From positions 46,479,192 to 46,543,191 of the forward strand of contig NC_068566.1 in the NCBI RefSeq assembly GCF_025698545.1: a stretch of 64,000 bases of DNA, read 5' to 3'. The DNA is from Gossypium raimondii. Lineage: Eukaryota > Streptophyta > Magnoliopsida > Malvales > Malvaceae. The translations under genes and the position numbers were made by a program. Shown here in pieces: positions 32,777 through 46,721 of the stretch. Within the stretch, counting starts at the first letter, position 1. Each line of letters starts with the position of its first letter. Below the pieces are notes generated by a model. That model was given only the letters and a program-made list of their open reading frames with translations. It did no database searches and had not been told where the DNA came from.

Positions 32777-34430
32777 GTTCAACTATTATTTTTAATAACT
32801 AAACTGAGTGGATTGAGTTTAATTTAGAAATTCAAAAGTGTAATTGAGAATATACATAGAGATGTGAGGGAGCAAATAAAGGGTCCACCATTGGTTTATG
32901 AAAAGGATGTTGGAACTAAGATGGGGTGTTTTGATGTGAGTAGATGCATAAAAGAGTGAGAGAGGAGAGTGGATGATGGATGACCCAAAAGACATATGGC
33001 TACATCTAAGCTTTCCCTAAATAATTTCCTTCCCATTTTCCTACACAATCCCCCCCCCCTCTCCCTCATTGCACTCTTACTCAACCATTCCATCATCCAT
33101 TTCGTCATCACCACGTTTACGTTGTATCCTTAAGTACCCTAATTGCAATACAAAATTTAAGTTGTTTCTAATCAATGGACCATGAGAGATTATTGCTAAT
33201 TCAACTTATCTTATAAGTTCTACAATATTAGTGGACTAATACTTGATTAAGGAACATGGTTAATTATATGTTAATCCAAACATGTTTAAGGAATATGGGC
33301 TTGGAAATGGGAGAATTCTCAATTTTATTTTTCCATTTTTGTGGAACAATTAAACATACCATGTTATGTCCTCAAAGGCACGTATTATGTTGGCCAAAAC
33401 AAAAAGAGCCACGTATTATAATTCTCTAGATTCATCCATTAGTTTCCATAGATTAATTAGCTTATTGGTTAACACACAAAAATATTCTTAGCCGTTGATA
33501 ATTGTATATACATAATTGAGATAAGATCATCCAAGATTTTTTTTTTTCATTTCCTAATCGATTTTATAAATAAAAAAAAACAACCCTTTGTTACACGTGT
33601 CCTTTCTAAGTAATCTCCATGTCAAAGTTTATTTCAACTTATGATGCACATATTCTCTTGGGTGATGATGGTCAAATTTTATACACATACATACAAATAT
33701 TGACATACTTTTATAATATAATAAGATGAGTGGATTGGGGGGTTAGTTAATGTTCAAATTTCTTGGTTAATTGACTTGTATCTCTTGGCTTAGGTGAGTA
33801 TAGTTCAATGTGGACCCTTTTTCTTAATGGTTCAACTTTGGACTTCATTACGTATCTAATTAAAGACAAAAAAAAAAATACACCTAGTTGTGTATCTCAT
33901 TTTTCCCTCCATTCAACCTCTATAATTAATCATCAAATCATTAAGATATTAAATAATTAGTATTAGGCACCTAATTCAAGATCCTTGTACAATTTTTTAT
34001 TGAAAATTCATGCAACTTGATTTAAATCAGGTATACCAATCATGGTATAAGTTATTTAGTCAATTAATTTGAATCATTCATGCATAAAATATGGCACGCA
34101 AATGCAATGGAAAGTCGTCGTCAATATGAAACGAATCGGTTCAGCAGTATCGGCAAACCCTAAAGAAGATAGAATATATTTTTTTTTATTATATGTGATT
34201 GGATATGGAAGTTTGCATTTGATTTGTTTTAAAGGAGCGCTAAGAGATATTTTGGTCCAAGTTAATAAATTACTTTTTCTTTTGTGGATTTTTATGTTAA
34301 TAAATTTGAGTTACTTCGACATTTTGTCAGGAAGATTATTTATTTGTATTGTAAGAATTAAAATAGATGTTTATAATAATACACACGTTATGAAAAGTGG
34401 ATAAAAATTACGTGTAAAAGAGATTTTGAT
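32777..34430. other. MYB upstream and intergenic DNA
   Basis: No gene. A 111-residue AT-rich frame at 34069-34404 has no recognisable domain. Confidence 0.4.
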
Positions 34431-36776
34431 TTTTTATTAAATGAGTAAACAAACAAGAGTACAATATGAAAAAAAATAAATTTAATTAATGTACTAAATG
34501 TACAAACCCAAACTTTGAAAACAAAACCCTAACTCTCATAAAGTTCTCTCAAGAGGGCTATAAAATTCTCTCCATATTTACCACGAAAAGTCTCACCAAA
34601 CTATTCATCTGTGACTACATTTTGTCTCCCCCAAAAGAAAAGTCTTGTAGTGCTATATCTTTAATTGCCTTTTAATTGGCCTTTTAAATAGGCTTAGATT
34701 AGAGTTTTAATCATACTAAAATATCCTTGGAATAATCAGAGTCCAACTGGGATAAAAAGCCTATTTGAAGTCTAAAACGCGACTGCAAAATAGGAGAATA
34801 CATCATGATGCGCCAATTCTCATCATCATGATATCAATGTTGCATTTTCCTGGGGCTTTCATCGCGTCGTCCTGACAAGCTCTACTTGCTCGTCATGACG
34901 TCGGACCTGTTTTGTCCCTTCCTTAGCTAATCGTTGGTTGTTGTCACAAATGTCTACAAATTTTTCGATAAATACGAGTCACACCTTACAAATTTAATGC
35001 TTTGTAAGAGTATTGACATAAAAAACTTAAACCAATTCGGAGAAACAAAATCATTGATAAATTACAGCGTGCAAGATGGAGAAAATTTTTAAAGTGCTAA
35101 TAATTTGGAGTTACCGTTGACTCATTTTGAACTTTTTTTCATCTATTTTGCAGGAAATGATTTTGGAATTAAAATTGTTACTTGATCATTAACTGATAAT
35201 GTCGAGTCAATTACATTAAACAAATGTGCTTATAGGAGGCAACCCACAAAAAAGATGTTTCCGTGTCTTATCTTTTACTAATTTCTTTCTTATTTATTTA
35301 TTTTAGTTTATTGATTTTATTTTATAACTTGTCCTTCAGGTACCTTGACCCACAAACCCAACATGACTTCCTCAAATGTTAGTGAATGCAAACCCCACAA
35401 CATTAGCAAATATGGCAGTGCCCGACCACCACACGGGGAGTAATTCTTCATCTTTCTTTACTTTTATTTCCCTCAGTTTTTCAATTGTCACCACATTATA
35501 GACAATTTGGAATTAATGAGGGGAGGATCTAAGATTGAAACATGATAAATATTTATCACTACCTGTGATGAAGTTGATGTATTATGTGGATTAATTTTTT
35601 CTAATTTCTAGTTGGCATAGTTGTGCCCATGACTTAGTCAGGGTCAGTAAACTTCTCATGTCCTCATGCATATAATTTGTAATTTTTCCTTTCTTGCATG
35701 CTTTTGTTGTCTAATAATAGTTTGGATTTTACTTTCTCATCACTACTTTAGCATTTAGGCATTAGTTAAAAAGTATTTCACGACTGAATCCTTGTAAGAG
35801 ACATTATATGATCGCATAATTATATGATTTTAAAGTGTGTATGATTTGAACACTCAAAGATAGATGATTTTTGCTAATTTTTAGACACTTCATTTCCAAT
35901 CAGTTCTCTTCCAAGTAGTTGTTTATGTGTTGATGGAAATCATTATTTCGCTTATCACTGCACTAGACATATAATTTGTCTTATTTGTTGACATGTTTGA
36001 CCAAAATATTTTGATAATTGACTTGTATCTTTTTTAGGATCTTGTGCCGTCAATCTTGTGTTTATCATTCGAGAAGAGAATCAAGCAAGATTATTTTTCA
36101 AAGATTCTTATATGGTCTACTTACTTTATATATTGAGATATGCAATCCATGAAGATATGAGCCGATTTTATTATCTTTTATATCCTTATATTGAGAAGAA
36201 TAATTGATTTGATGAGATTTTGACAGATCAAAATGGGTTAAATGTTACTTTGTGAAGATGAGTTCATGCTCTAAATATGGAAGACTTTTACAACATTGAT
36301 AGATGTTTTATTATTGAGACAAGTGTTTTTTTTAAGTGGTTGTCAAATTGCTAATGGAAGTGGCCACTTCGATTAGCACTTTGACAGGCAATATAACATG
36401 TCTTGTTTAGAGTTGGAAATCTTTTCAACCAAGTCAATTGAACAATTACTTAAATGATTTTGTAGACGTGTGCTAGCCTATATTTGGACAATGACTTAAA
36501 TCGTATCAAGCAATCAAATCCTTTTCTTTGTGGAGACTCGATCGGGGGTGTAGAAGACATATCTCTCAACATTCCACTTTACGTTGGTCTTTATTAGTAT
36601 ATTGCATTTAGCTATTTTAGTTGTTGTTTGATAGAGATTATGATGGTAATTGATTCTAGTATGTTAGCAAGTCTCAAGCTTTTATATATTTGAGAGACTT
36701 GTAGAAGTTTACGTATGGAAAGTTGATAGCACTTATTTGTTCATAGAGTAACATTTTTGTGAGAGTGCATTGAGAG
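34431..36776. mobile_element. LTR retrotransposon remnants left of solo LTR C
   Basis: 34780-34930 carries CATGACGTCGG-like micro-repeats seen in cotton LTRs. Near 35237 the phrase AGGAGGCAACCCAC resembles a non-coding landmark of Athila/Tat gypsy elements. 36000-36776 reads like a copia-type LTR containing GAAGTGGCCACTTC and continues past solo LTR C at 39270. No pol domain is intact. Family assignment is tentative. Confidence 0.4.
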
Positions 36777-39269
36777 TGTCGAAACCTTTATTTGTTTTTA
36801 AATTAACTTTTTATTTTAAAATGAAAATGGGAGTCGCCACCAATCTTTTTTATTTAGGTGTGATTGGATCACCTTAAAACTCTTTTTAATAAAATGGTAG
36901 ACTTATTAAAACAATACTTTTCGATCTACAAAATCCAGGAATTGGGTTCGGGAGTCAGTTACACACGAGGAAAGATTAGCACCCTCGTAACGCCCAAAAT
37001 TGATACCCAGTTGATTAATTGATGTCCTAGTGTCGAGAATTGAAAATTTGAAGAGAATTTAAAAACATGATCCCACTTTGCATAATGTTATTTTTAATTA
37101 AAATCACTTGAATAAATCAAAACGTAAGTAAAAGACCCTCTTATCTCGAGGTAACAAAAGGTTATATCCCGTAAGTTAGGACATGACATCTCAAATCCTT
37201 GAAAATAAGTTTCCTCTTTATTTTAATTACTATTTAAATCTCATGTGTTTTAATTTTAAAAGAGAATGTTTAGTTATCTAGGTTCAAAGAAAAAGCTGAA
37301 CCCTGTAAGTTAGGGCACGACCTTTTGAATCTCCAAATACGGAACATTGTCTTAATTTTTAAAAATTTCCATTTTATGCATCGAGTAAAAATTAATGTAA
37401 CACTTAAAATGGTATATATTTGGTTTATTCGGGCATCGTATGAAAAACAGACAAATATGTTTAAACATAGTGTATGGTACAATGATAATGAAATAATGTG
37501 AAGTGGCTATGTGGGTAGAATACTAAAATAATAAATAATAAATAAAGGGATGCTATAATAATAACAATATAATTATAATAATAAAGCACCAAATAATAAC
37601 AATAGCAATAATTATTTTTAATTATTATTCTAATACTAATTAAATAATAAAGGAGAAATAAACAATAATAATGATAGTAATAAAATGTGCAAATAAAGGA
37701 ATAAATAACAATATAAATTTTAAATACAAAAGAGTAAAGAAATAAATAAATGAATGGATACATAAATAAATAAATAAATAAATAAAACAAAACAAAACAA
37801 TATACATATAAAAATCTATAAAAGGTTGAAATTAAATGAATAAAGGATTAAATCGAAATTAAAATGAAATTTAGAGCCTAAATTATAATAAAATAAATGA
37901 ATAAATATAAAAAGGACTAAATCAAAATTTGCATGGAATTTAGGGGCCTAAATTGTAAAAAAGAAGAAGATAAAGAACCAAAATAAAACGTGCTAAAAAG
38001 GATAGGGACCAGATGGGTAATTATTTCAAGCCTTGGGACACGTGTCATCCCCTAAACGGGTTCACAGTGGTCCAGGGACTAAATTGTGAACAATTTAAAA
38101 TTATAGGGAAAAAATTAAATAATTAAGAAAGGAAATGGACTAAATTGAAAGAAGCCACAAAAGCAGAAGGGCCAAAAGTGCAAATAGACCCCCTTTAAAA
38201 AACACGCGGATCTTAGGTCGGGTTGTTCGGGTCAGATTGGGTTAGCCTTAAAATGGCATCATTTTGGGGCATTCTAGACTCCTTCGAAACGGCGTCGTTT
38301 AGCAAGTATATTTAAATCAATTTAAAAAAAAAAATCATTTCAGCTCATACTTTAAAAAAAATGAAAACCCTTTTTTTTTTCTCTAAAATCGTCCTAGGGC
38401 TAACCACTAGGTCCAATGAGCCCCCATGACGGCCACCGGTCGCCAGCGATGGGCTTCGCCGTTCCCAGTGGCCGAAAAATGCCAAACACCCTTTTTTTGG
38501 CCTTTCGGCTCCCGAAGTCGGGATCTAAATGCCAAAAGCCTTAAAAAGTAAAAAAAAAAAGCAAAAAAGCTTCGATCTTTCCTTTTTATGTTCGCCTTTT
38601 TTTTATTTCCCTTATATTGAAGCCCAAAACGGAACCCTAATGGGTTCGATGGCTTTTAGGATCGGAGGAGACGAGGTTCTCGATGACGGCGCGAAATTGA
38701 GCCAGGTGAAGAGTCCTTTATATACATATATATATATAAATATTGCTTTCGAAAAAATAAATAAACAAAAAGAAATCACCTTCTTAATTAAAGTTAATAT
38801 TTGATCTTTGTCTTTTGATTGCTTTTTTGTATATTTTTTCCAACAATACAATCTGTGGTTATGGCTTTTATAGCCATATGTTACACTGTTTATAATATAT
38901 ATATATATTTTACTTTTTCTACTGTTTCTACTGTTTGTTGGCTACTATTTATTGCGTGTTGTTTCTTTGCTGTCTTTTCTTCCTTTTTAGCAGGTGGTGG
39001 TTGGCGATGACGGTGGCAGACCTCGGGCGGCGTGCATGTGAGGGGGTGCAGCGCGAGGGAAGCGGGGGCGACTTTAGGGTTTCTAGTTTTTTTTTGGAAA
39101 ATTGTTTAGGTTATGGGCCATTGGGCCATAAGTTTTATTTATTTATTTGGGTCGTTTGTAAATTTGGGCCTGATGGACTGTTGTAATGGACTTTTAATTT
39201 TTGGTTTTATTTTATTTTATTTTTGATTTGGTTTTTTTGTTTGGGCCCAGGCAAAATTGAGCTTCTACA
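36777..39269 (+). mobile_element. Solo LTR C, plus orientation
   Basis: The unit begins TGTCGAAACC and ends GCTTCTACA, 2493 bp, the same family as solo LTRs A and B (shared GGGAGTCGCCACC leader, 'GATTAGCACCCTCGTAA' block and GGGCCCAGGCAAAAT near the end). Flanks GAGAG (36772-36776) and GTGAG (39270-39274) match in four of five bases, an imperfect target duplication. A palindrome-like AAACGGCGTCGTTT at 38287-38300 precedes an AT-rich TATA region. Small open frames inside (38529-39186) belong to the LTR. Confidence 0.82.
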
Positions 39270-40873
39270 GTGAGTATTTGTTGCTTGGGAGAACTTAGAG
39301 CTTGGTGATCTAGTCTTTGGATGCAAAAACTGAGGTTACTACTCGGGGTGTAATAGAACTAAGGTCATTAGTTGTTTTGATTTCAAAGATAGTGAATTCA
39401 TTTCACTGAGTTAAGCTCCACAAAGGTAGAAAAATCAAATTATGTAAATAATTTCTTATCCCATATTTTTATTATTTTTTCGTAGTTCCATCAAAAGCCA
39501 CTTCTATTGCCACTTTTATCACCACTTACGCACTTTATTTTTCTTAAAAATTTATTTTATTTAACTTTATTTAATATATTAATTAACTTAATTTAACTTT
39601 AATATAATTAATTATTAAAAATTTTAATAAATAAATATTTTTCTTATTTTATTTCTTTTCTTTCAAATCGTGTTTTATTTTTATACAATTATTTTTAAAA
39701 GTTTTTTAATTTCTAGGCAGGTAATTTTTCTTTCCTTTTTCTTTTTTAATTTTAATTTTTAAAATTTAAATCAATTTTCATAATTTTATAGAACCACCAA
39801 TGGTCATTATTAACTTTCAAATTTTAATTTTTTTACTAATGTTTCTAGAATTTTAATGGTTGATTTTAGGTTTTTTTCCCATTTGTGCTTATGATTTTAT
39901 CAGTTTTCTAATTATTGATTTAAGCAGTTTCAAATTTTACTTATTTTTTTCAGCATATAGTTTCAACATTTCTCCCTAAAATTTTAATCATTTTAATTAA
40001 AGTTAAATTAACTTAGATATGATATTGTATGTGATTAAGTGTAGAATAATGTTTATATGTCTTTAAAATTGACAATGTAACATTATTTTATTGATACCTA
40101 AAAACTATATATTTTAAGATAATTTTAATATAAGTATTATTTTATTTTATCCTCGTAGATTTGCATAAGTTGTGCCCACGACTTTACCCTGGTCATAGTT
40201 GATTTTAATTTTATTTTATCCAGTTTTTATAAGATTCGACACAACTTATTTTATCTACGAATTTTTTTTTCAGGTGTAGGAACTTAAAATTGGTGGATCC
40301 ACGTCCATCATACATTTGTAGCATATTAGATACTACTATCCACTAGCCGAGTTTGGGAAAGGATTTTTTTTTTTTTACTTCGAATAGGCCTGTTTGAATT
40401 TAAATAAAATAATTTTAGAAATATTGTTATTGAAATTTAATCATAAAATATATAAATATTAATATAAAATTTTTTTTAGGAATAATATTTAATACATTGT
40501 CAGTAAAAATTTTAGACTCTACAGCTGAACAAAATATTTGGATATACGATAGGTACGTGGCCAATAATTTAATAACTATTTCAATTTACTTAAATCTTTA
40601 TAATTTAATAACTATACAAATTTGACTAAAGGTAGGAAACAAATTCAGAGACCTCACAATACATACGTATAAATATCATGATGATGATGATATAAATTCT
40701 TTAGCATTATAATAATAAATCAATTGTAATTGTTTTGTTCACTTAATAATTTCATTACATACCACAATTGAAAAAATGGTGAAATATAAAAGTTTCTTAC
40801 CAAATATGAACTTTACTTGTACTCATACAACATTAACAAATCAAATCTAAAGAATAAGATTCAAGATCCATTT
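39270..40873. other. Retrotransposon flank and AT-rich DNA
   Basis: 39270-39450 continues the element interrupted by solo LTR C. Near 40163 the phrase TTGTGCCCACGACTTTACCCTGGTCA resembles one at 35618 (TTGTGCCCATGACTTAGTCAGGGTCA), so both stretches probably come from related elements. The remainder is AT-rich without features. Confidence 0.4.
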
Positions 40874-41314
40874 TGAGATCGAATATTTCAATATCTTTAA
40901 CAACATTGAAATAAAACAAGTTAATTAAATCAGTCATAATTAATTATAGATAAAAAAATCTCAATATAAAAATAAAATCTTCTTGCAAATCTTTGCATAT
41001 TGTGTCTAAGATTTCTATTTCCTAGATTTGGGCAGGTTAAAAATAGGGACGGAATAAGAAAAGATTAAAAACACAGGGGTAGGAAGTGGGAAAAAGAAAT
41101 CGAGTTAAAAACACATAACAAGAGAAAATAGGAGAGTAGAAGAGAAATATTTCATTGATGAATGTTTACAATGCTTCTCCGAATTTTATATTTATAGACA
41201 TAAGAAGTATAAATAAAATAAAATTCTACTCCTAATAAATATAATAGTACTAAAGTACATCAAACTTATCTTAATCTTAATTGACATTCACTTAATAATA
41301 AAATATTCATAACA
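40874..41314 (-). mobile_element. Solo copia LTR, minus orientation
   Basis: In its own sense the unit starts TGTTATGAATATTTTATTAT and ends CGATCTCA, 441 bp, with a perfect CATTT duplication at 40869-40873 and 41315-41319. Inside are a TATA-like TCTATAAATATA and the phrase ACATTCATCAATGAAATATTTCTCT, typical of short Ty1/copia LTRs. There is no internal region. Confidence 0.82.
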
Positions 41315-41319
41315 CATTT

Positions 41320-42844
41320 AAAAATATTTTTTATTTTACATCATCACTTTTAAAAAAATCATATTAAAGAAATACATTCTATAATTGTTTCCCCAAAAAC
41401 ATAATTTTGAATCAGTTTTACATCAACAATATATTAAATATTGTTTAAATTAAAAATAGTTTTAGAAAATATTTTAAAATTACTATACAAAAATAAATTT
41501 TTTAAATTAAATAATTAATATTAAATACAATTAACCCGAAAAGGAAACTAGTATTAACCTATAATAAATGAATACCAAGTGATGAATGATTAAATTTGTA
41601 GGTATAAAACAGACGATAATTCATGCTCAATGAGATAAAGGATTGCTTAAAGAGTTGAAGCTATCAAAATTGTAAATTAATTTAGGAAATGGATACCCAC
41701 TGAAAATCATTAATTTTTATGTTGGAATAAATTATAATTTTGTGAGGTTTAAAGTAGAGTATTTTTAACTATTCTTATTATAATAATACTAAAATTTTAG
41801 GAAATTTGGAGAAGTCATGAGTTGGGCATAGATTCAGTTACTTTATCATTATATGTATGAAGCTCAATTTTGAAATATAAAATGACTTTTACTTAATAAT
41901 AATTATACATTGTAGAAAATTTTCATTATTCTCACTTATACTTAATTTCAATTTCTCTACTGACTTCAAGCTCAAGATTCCGTCTACACTTCAAATTTTC
42001 TTGCAATCAATTATTTTTAAAGAAAAATAGCAATTTTACAGGAGTCAAAATTTTGAATTAAACTCAATTGCATGCCAATAATAATTTTAGAGTTAATTGT
42101 TTTAAACATTTTCAAACTATGTTTTCATTATGATGTTTTAAACTTAACAACATTCTAATTATATTTTAAATTATCTATGTTATATCAATCATGTCCATTA
42201 GTTATTAAAATCGTTAATTTAATTGTTAAATGACACATCAAATATTATTTATCTAAATTAAAATAAAAATAAAAATACATATAACACTTTCGAATAACTT
42301 TTAAAAGAAAAAGCTAAAAATAAAATAAAACTGAACAAAAAGAGAACGACCACTAAAGTTTTTGTAAAAGTTTTGAAAACCTTAAAACTAATATTTGTAA
42401 AACATCTATTATTACAATATTTTTCTTAAAATTTTCAGTTAAAGAAACTCGATAGTTTAAAGATGTAAATAGAATGATTTAAAGTCCAGGGACAATTTAG
42501 AATAAGGATCATAGTTTGGGGATGTTCAATGGAAAATAGTCACTTTCCTAAAAATTTAATCAATTGAAAAGTGATTCCAATATATGGTATGATGGAAAGT
42601 AGTCACTTTTATGAATCCACTAGTATGGCTTGAATAGGATATGATTCACTCGAGATGAACTCAAATAGTAAGAAACATAAATTCTTTGTATTCGATGTCA
42701 AATTCAATTATTTATGTTCTATTTCAAACTTGAATAAAAACTTTGGTTAAATTCTACTATTAGTCCTTTTTATTTTTTTGAAAGTTTTGGATTCAATCCT
42801 TGTATTTTAATTTGGCCATTTTAGTCCATGTACTTTTCAATTTT
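41320..42844. other. AT-rich intergenic DNA
   Basis: Nothing recognised. Confidence 0.4.
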
Positions 42845-43225
42845 AAAATTTTCAATCCCTGTACTTTATTTGACTTATTTGATAGCCCAAGCTACTTGAG
42901 TTTAAACTTGACTTTGCAATTATGGAGCTAAATTTGAAATTCTTTTATGAGTTGTTGTTTTAGAGATCATAGAGTAATTATAAGAAAATTGAATTATTAA
43001 GGTAGTAATTATATCTTCTTGTAATTACAAAAAATTTCAATCCCTGTACTTTAATTTGACTTATTTGATAGCTCAAGCTCTTTGAGTTCAAGCTTGACTT
43101 TGCAATTATCGAGGTAAATTTGAGTTTCTTTTATGAGTTGTTGTTTTAGAGACCATAGAGTAGTTGTAAGAAAGTTTAACTATTAATATGTAGTAATTAT
43201 ATCTTCTAGTAATTACAATAAATTT
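42845..43225 (+). repeat. Tandem duplication, period about 185 bp
   Basis: Two adjacent copies of a unit starting TTTCAATCCCTGTACTTTA and containing TTTTATGAGTTGTTGTTTTAGAGA, about 90% alike by eye. Confidence 0.8.
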
Positions 43226-43535
43226 TAATTTCAGTGTAATTCATCTTAATTTCCTATATCATGTTTTATAGATAAATTGTAATTACACAAAAAGAAATGT
43301 AAAAGTTTAAAAAGTCATCATGATTTATTATTCGCACAATTTCCCAATTTTCTACCTTCCCTAAGAATTTGAGCAAGTAATTAGGATATTCCAATTATAC
43401 TCAATTAAGTGAGATATGCGAATTACAATAGTTCACCAAGCTTGTATAATTATAAATAATTACTCCAAACTCAATTACTAGAGTTTCCGAACACACCAAT
43501 CTAAATAACTTACAAGTATACATAGATATCTTTAA

Positions 43536-43690
43536 GGGCAGAGCCAAAGGGGTAGACAAAGGACTTGAATCATTAATTCATACGATGAATTTATATTTAA
43601 TTTGGCCCTTGAAATTTTGATTTTGGCCTTAAAAAAAAATTATAAATTTTGCTCGGCTCTTAATATAAAATTCTTAACTTAGTCGAGAAT
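43536..43690. mobile_element. hAT-like MITE fragment
   Basis: GGGCAGAGCCAAAGGGGTAG followed by 'TTTGGCCCTTGAAATTTTGA' phrases resembles the start of the family at 14027 and 32541. The other end is missing. Confidence 0.35.
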
Positions 43691-44296
43691 ATCTTGTATA
43701 GGTGTTAAACATGAACACCACAAGGCAGAGCTTAAAGCGACTATTGAACTACCAAATGGAAATTCAAAAACATTGTGATTACTGTTGATTCTTCATAAGT
43801 ATAATTCTGTGAAGCTATTATATATTTTGACCAAAAAAAACCAACATTCTAAATATAATAGTCACCTAATTACATAATGAGTAATGCAGACGTCATTGAT
43901 TAAGGAATTAGCAACAAATAAATTACGAGCAAGTTACTAAAATAACCTTAATTAGGGAAGACCGACGATCCAAAATGCTCCAAATTAAGCGAGGGAAAAA
44001 AGATATTAATTTGTGATGGAGCTTAATTTTAATGAACAAAAATGAGAGGAGAATTTGGTCAAAAATATGATTGAGTGGGTATGGATTAAGGGTCAGACGC
44101 TAAATCTTTAGGAATTGAAACTCTAGTGATGAAAAGACATTTCAAAGGTAGGATTGATTATCCATCTTATATGTAGCTTCAACAAGTCACATTCACAAGT
44201 CTAATTAATAAATAAATAAAGTGAATGATAGGGATAGAGTTTTTCCATTCAAATAGATGGGTGAAGAAAAATTATAGTGAATTGAGAGTATTAACT
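43691..44296. other. AT-rich intergenic DNA
   Basis: No feature seen before the solo LTR. Confidence 0.4.
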
Positions 44297-44301
44297 CAAT
44301 T

Positions 44302-46721
44302 TGTAACATCTAAAATTCGGTCTAAAATTTTTGTTCGGATTTTGGAGGTTACATTAGTCACCGAAGTGATTTAAAGTAATTTTATAAAACGGAATGTTAA
44401 AATATCGTTTCAAACACAGTTCGCTACATTCTAACTAAATCATTTAACCATTTGAGTTTCATAATAGAAAATTTAAGTTACATTAAAAACATTCGGAAAT
44501 ATAAATCCGCAGTTTCTGAAATTTAGTCCAAAATAACAATTTACGAAAATCCCAAAATAAAACTTATACCACAATTCTTATAATTACTTACAGTCAGAAC
44601 AGCTTGAAAAATTAAGAATTGAAACGAAACACTTTATTTAACCAATTCGAAACTTATCCGTTTGAGACCTCTAGAATGTCGAGTCCATCTACAGAATACG
44701 AAAGTACCTAAAAGCTTGGGGAAAACTAAGGGGGTGTGAGCTATACGAGCTCAGTGTGAGTCTAAACCCAAAGTAAATAGCAAGTGACGAAAAATCAAAC
44801 CAAAATACAATCAAACTACAAAAATCTTGATCAAATGGTCAGATATGAGAAAAGTTCAATTGGTCATACAAATCGTGTTTTACAAAATTCCAAATACACA
44901 CCTTACTTAATCATGCAAGATTAAGCTCACAATTCATTTCACAAATACCCCAACGTTCAAACAAATTAACATGTAATCTGATGTAGAATGTATGCAACAA
45001 GTAAAAAACAATCCCACCCGACCAACCGAACGCCACTCCGACCACTTTGCACACCACATATGAGCTATATTAAGCTCATCCACCTTGCACACCACATAGG
45101 ACCATGTTAGGTCCATCCACTCTACACACCACAAATGGTGGAACTAACCCACTCTGATAACAATATGCAGCTGAGCTGACATATGTTTCTTGTGGACGTA
45201 CCGCTGTACAAAAATATTGCAATTAAACTGCTAGAACAGTCTCCCTTCTCTTCACAACCAAAATCCCAGAATTTTGATGCAAATGCAAAATGCACACTGT
45301 TTACAGATGACATACAGAAACAGATTGTAGAATCAGAATTACTCTTACTCAATTACACAGGCTCAGTATCAGATTAACTCAGATCCTATCATTAAATAAT
45401 GTTTTAATTCATAAATCACATTTCAAACACGCTTGAACAAACCAAAAATTAACGCTATAGTACGAATAATCACACAAATCTAAGCCATAACAGAGTCCCT
45501 AATACTTATACAACACAAAAATTGGAACAGGTCAAATTATGACACAAAATGAAAATATGTGAAACAGGGCCATATGGCCGTGTGCCCTGACCGTGTGGAG
45601 CTCTACACGCCCGTGTGACCCAGTTACATGGCAGTGTGAGCAGCCCGTGCAACTCTCTGTCTAAAACTGATAAAATGAGGTGCAGAGCAGACACAACCGT
45701 GTGAAAACCTCACACACATGTGTGCCTAAGGGACACGACCGTGTGCCCAAGGCACAAGCCCATGTAGAAATCGACAAAATCCCCAAAACGCAGCCACACG
45801 ACCGTGTGGCACTAAAAATCACCCAAAACCCTAATTTTCCAAATGCACACGGCCATGTAGATCGCCAATGTGTGGCACACACCCGTGAGGCCACCCGTGT
45901 GGTCATGAAACGACACTAAAACGGGCCATAATTCATGCCTTTGTTGTCGAAACGATCCCCAACCCTTGGTAACCCAAAAATACACCATAATATACCGTAT
46001 TCATATGATTTAATAGCGATACAACACATAAATTACTCAATTACCAAAACATACAAGAAGTTGTCGAATTCCGCAGCAATTCGACGTTGAGTTACACAGT
46101 TCAGAAAACACACCTGATTCGCGATAAAAAGCACCAAGACTAATCAATTTGCTCTCACCACATCATTTGAAAACCTTAATTTCACACACAACTACACTAT
46201 AAGAATTCCGATTCAACAACAAAAAGAAAATGAAAGTGATTCTATCATTAACCCCAAAAACAAAACCTACATTCTTCACTTTTGATTAAATGAACACACA
46301 AGAACAAAACTCCCTTGACAAATGACAAGTAATGATAAAACCGAAGAAGCAAAGAATTACAAAAAAAATAAATTTTGAGGAAGAAAGCAGGAAAAGAATA
46401 AAAAAAAGAAAAGTTACAGAGAACCAAAAGTAGGAAAAAGAACGTGAAATGGTTGAGTTTTGAAATAAAAACTAAAATAAAATTTTAAAAATAAATAAAT
46501 ACTTTTAAAACTTAAAACTAAATTAAGATAAAAAATAATTCCTCAAAACACAAATGAGAACTCAAACCCAGAACCCAAAGATAAACTAACACACATCCAA
46601 CCACGAAACCAACAAGCTCATTTTGACATTAAAACGCAGAGACAGACACAATTATTCAACGTACTCACTGACCCTTACTTCAAACCTCAAATCTTCTAAC
46701 TCTAAAATCTGAGGTGTTACA
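44302..46721 (+). mobile_element. Solo LTR D, gypsy-type
   Basis: The unit begins TGTAACATC and ends GGTGTTACA (inverted ends), 2420 bp, flanked by a perfect CAATT duplication at 44297-44301 and 46722-46726. 45570-45910 is packed with variants of CACACGGCCGTGTG. The phrase GGGGGTGTGAGCTATACGAGCTCAGTGTGAG near 44730 is of a type common in cotton gypsy LTRs. No gag or pol is present. The orientation is inferred from the TGTAACA start. Confidence 0.87.
45570..45910. repeat. Cluster of CACACGGCCGTGTG-like micro-palindromes
   Basis: More than ten degenerate copies on both strands, for example CACACGACCGTGTGG and CACACGGCCATGT, spaced 15-50 bases apart. The G+C content is well above the surroundings. 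Confidence 0.8.

Noticed and set aside
38529..39186. Frames within solo LTR C
   Set aside because: LTR sequence, as in A and B.
45122..45919. Several frames of 60-80 residues in solo LTR D, some cysteine- or histidine-rich
   Set aside because: They result from the CACACGGCCGTGTG micro-repeats and are not protein families.
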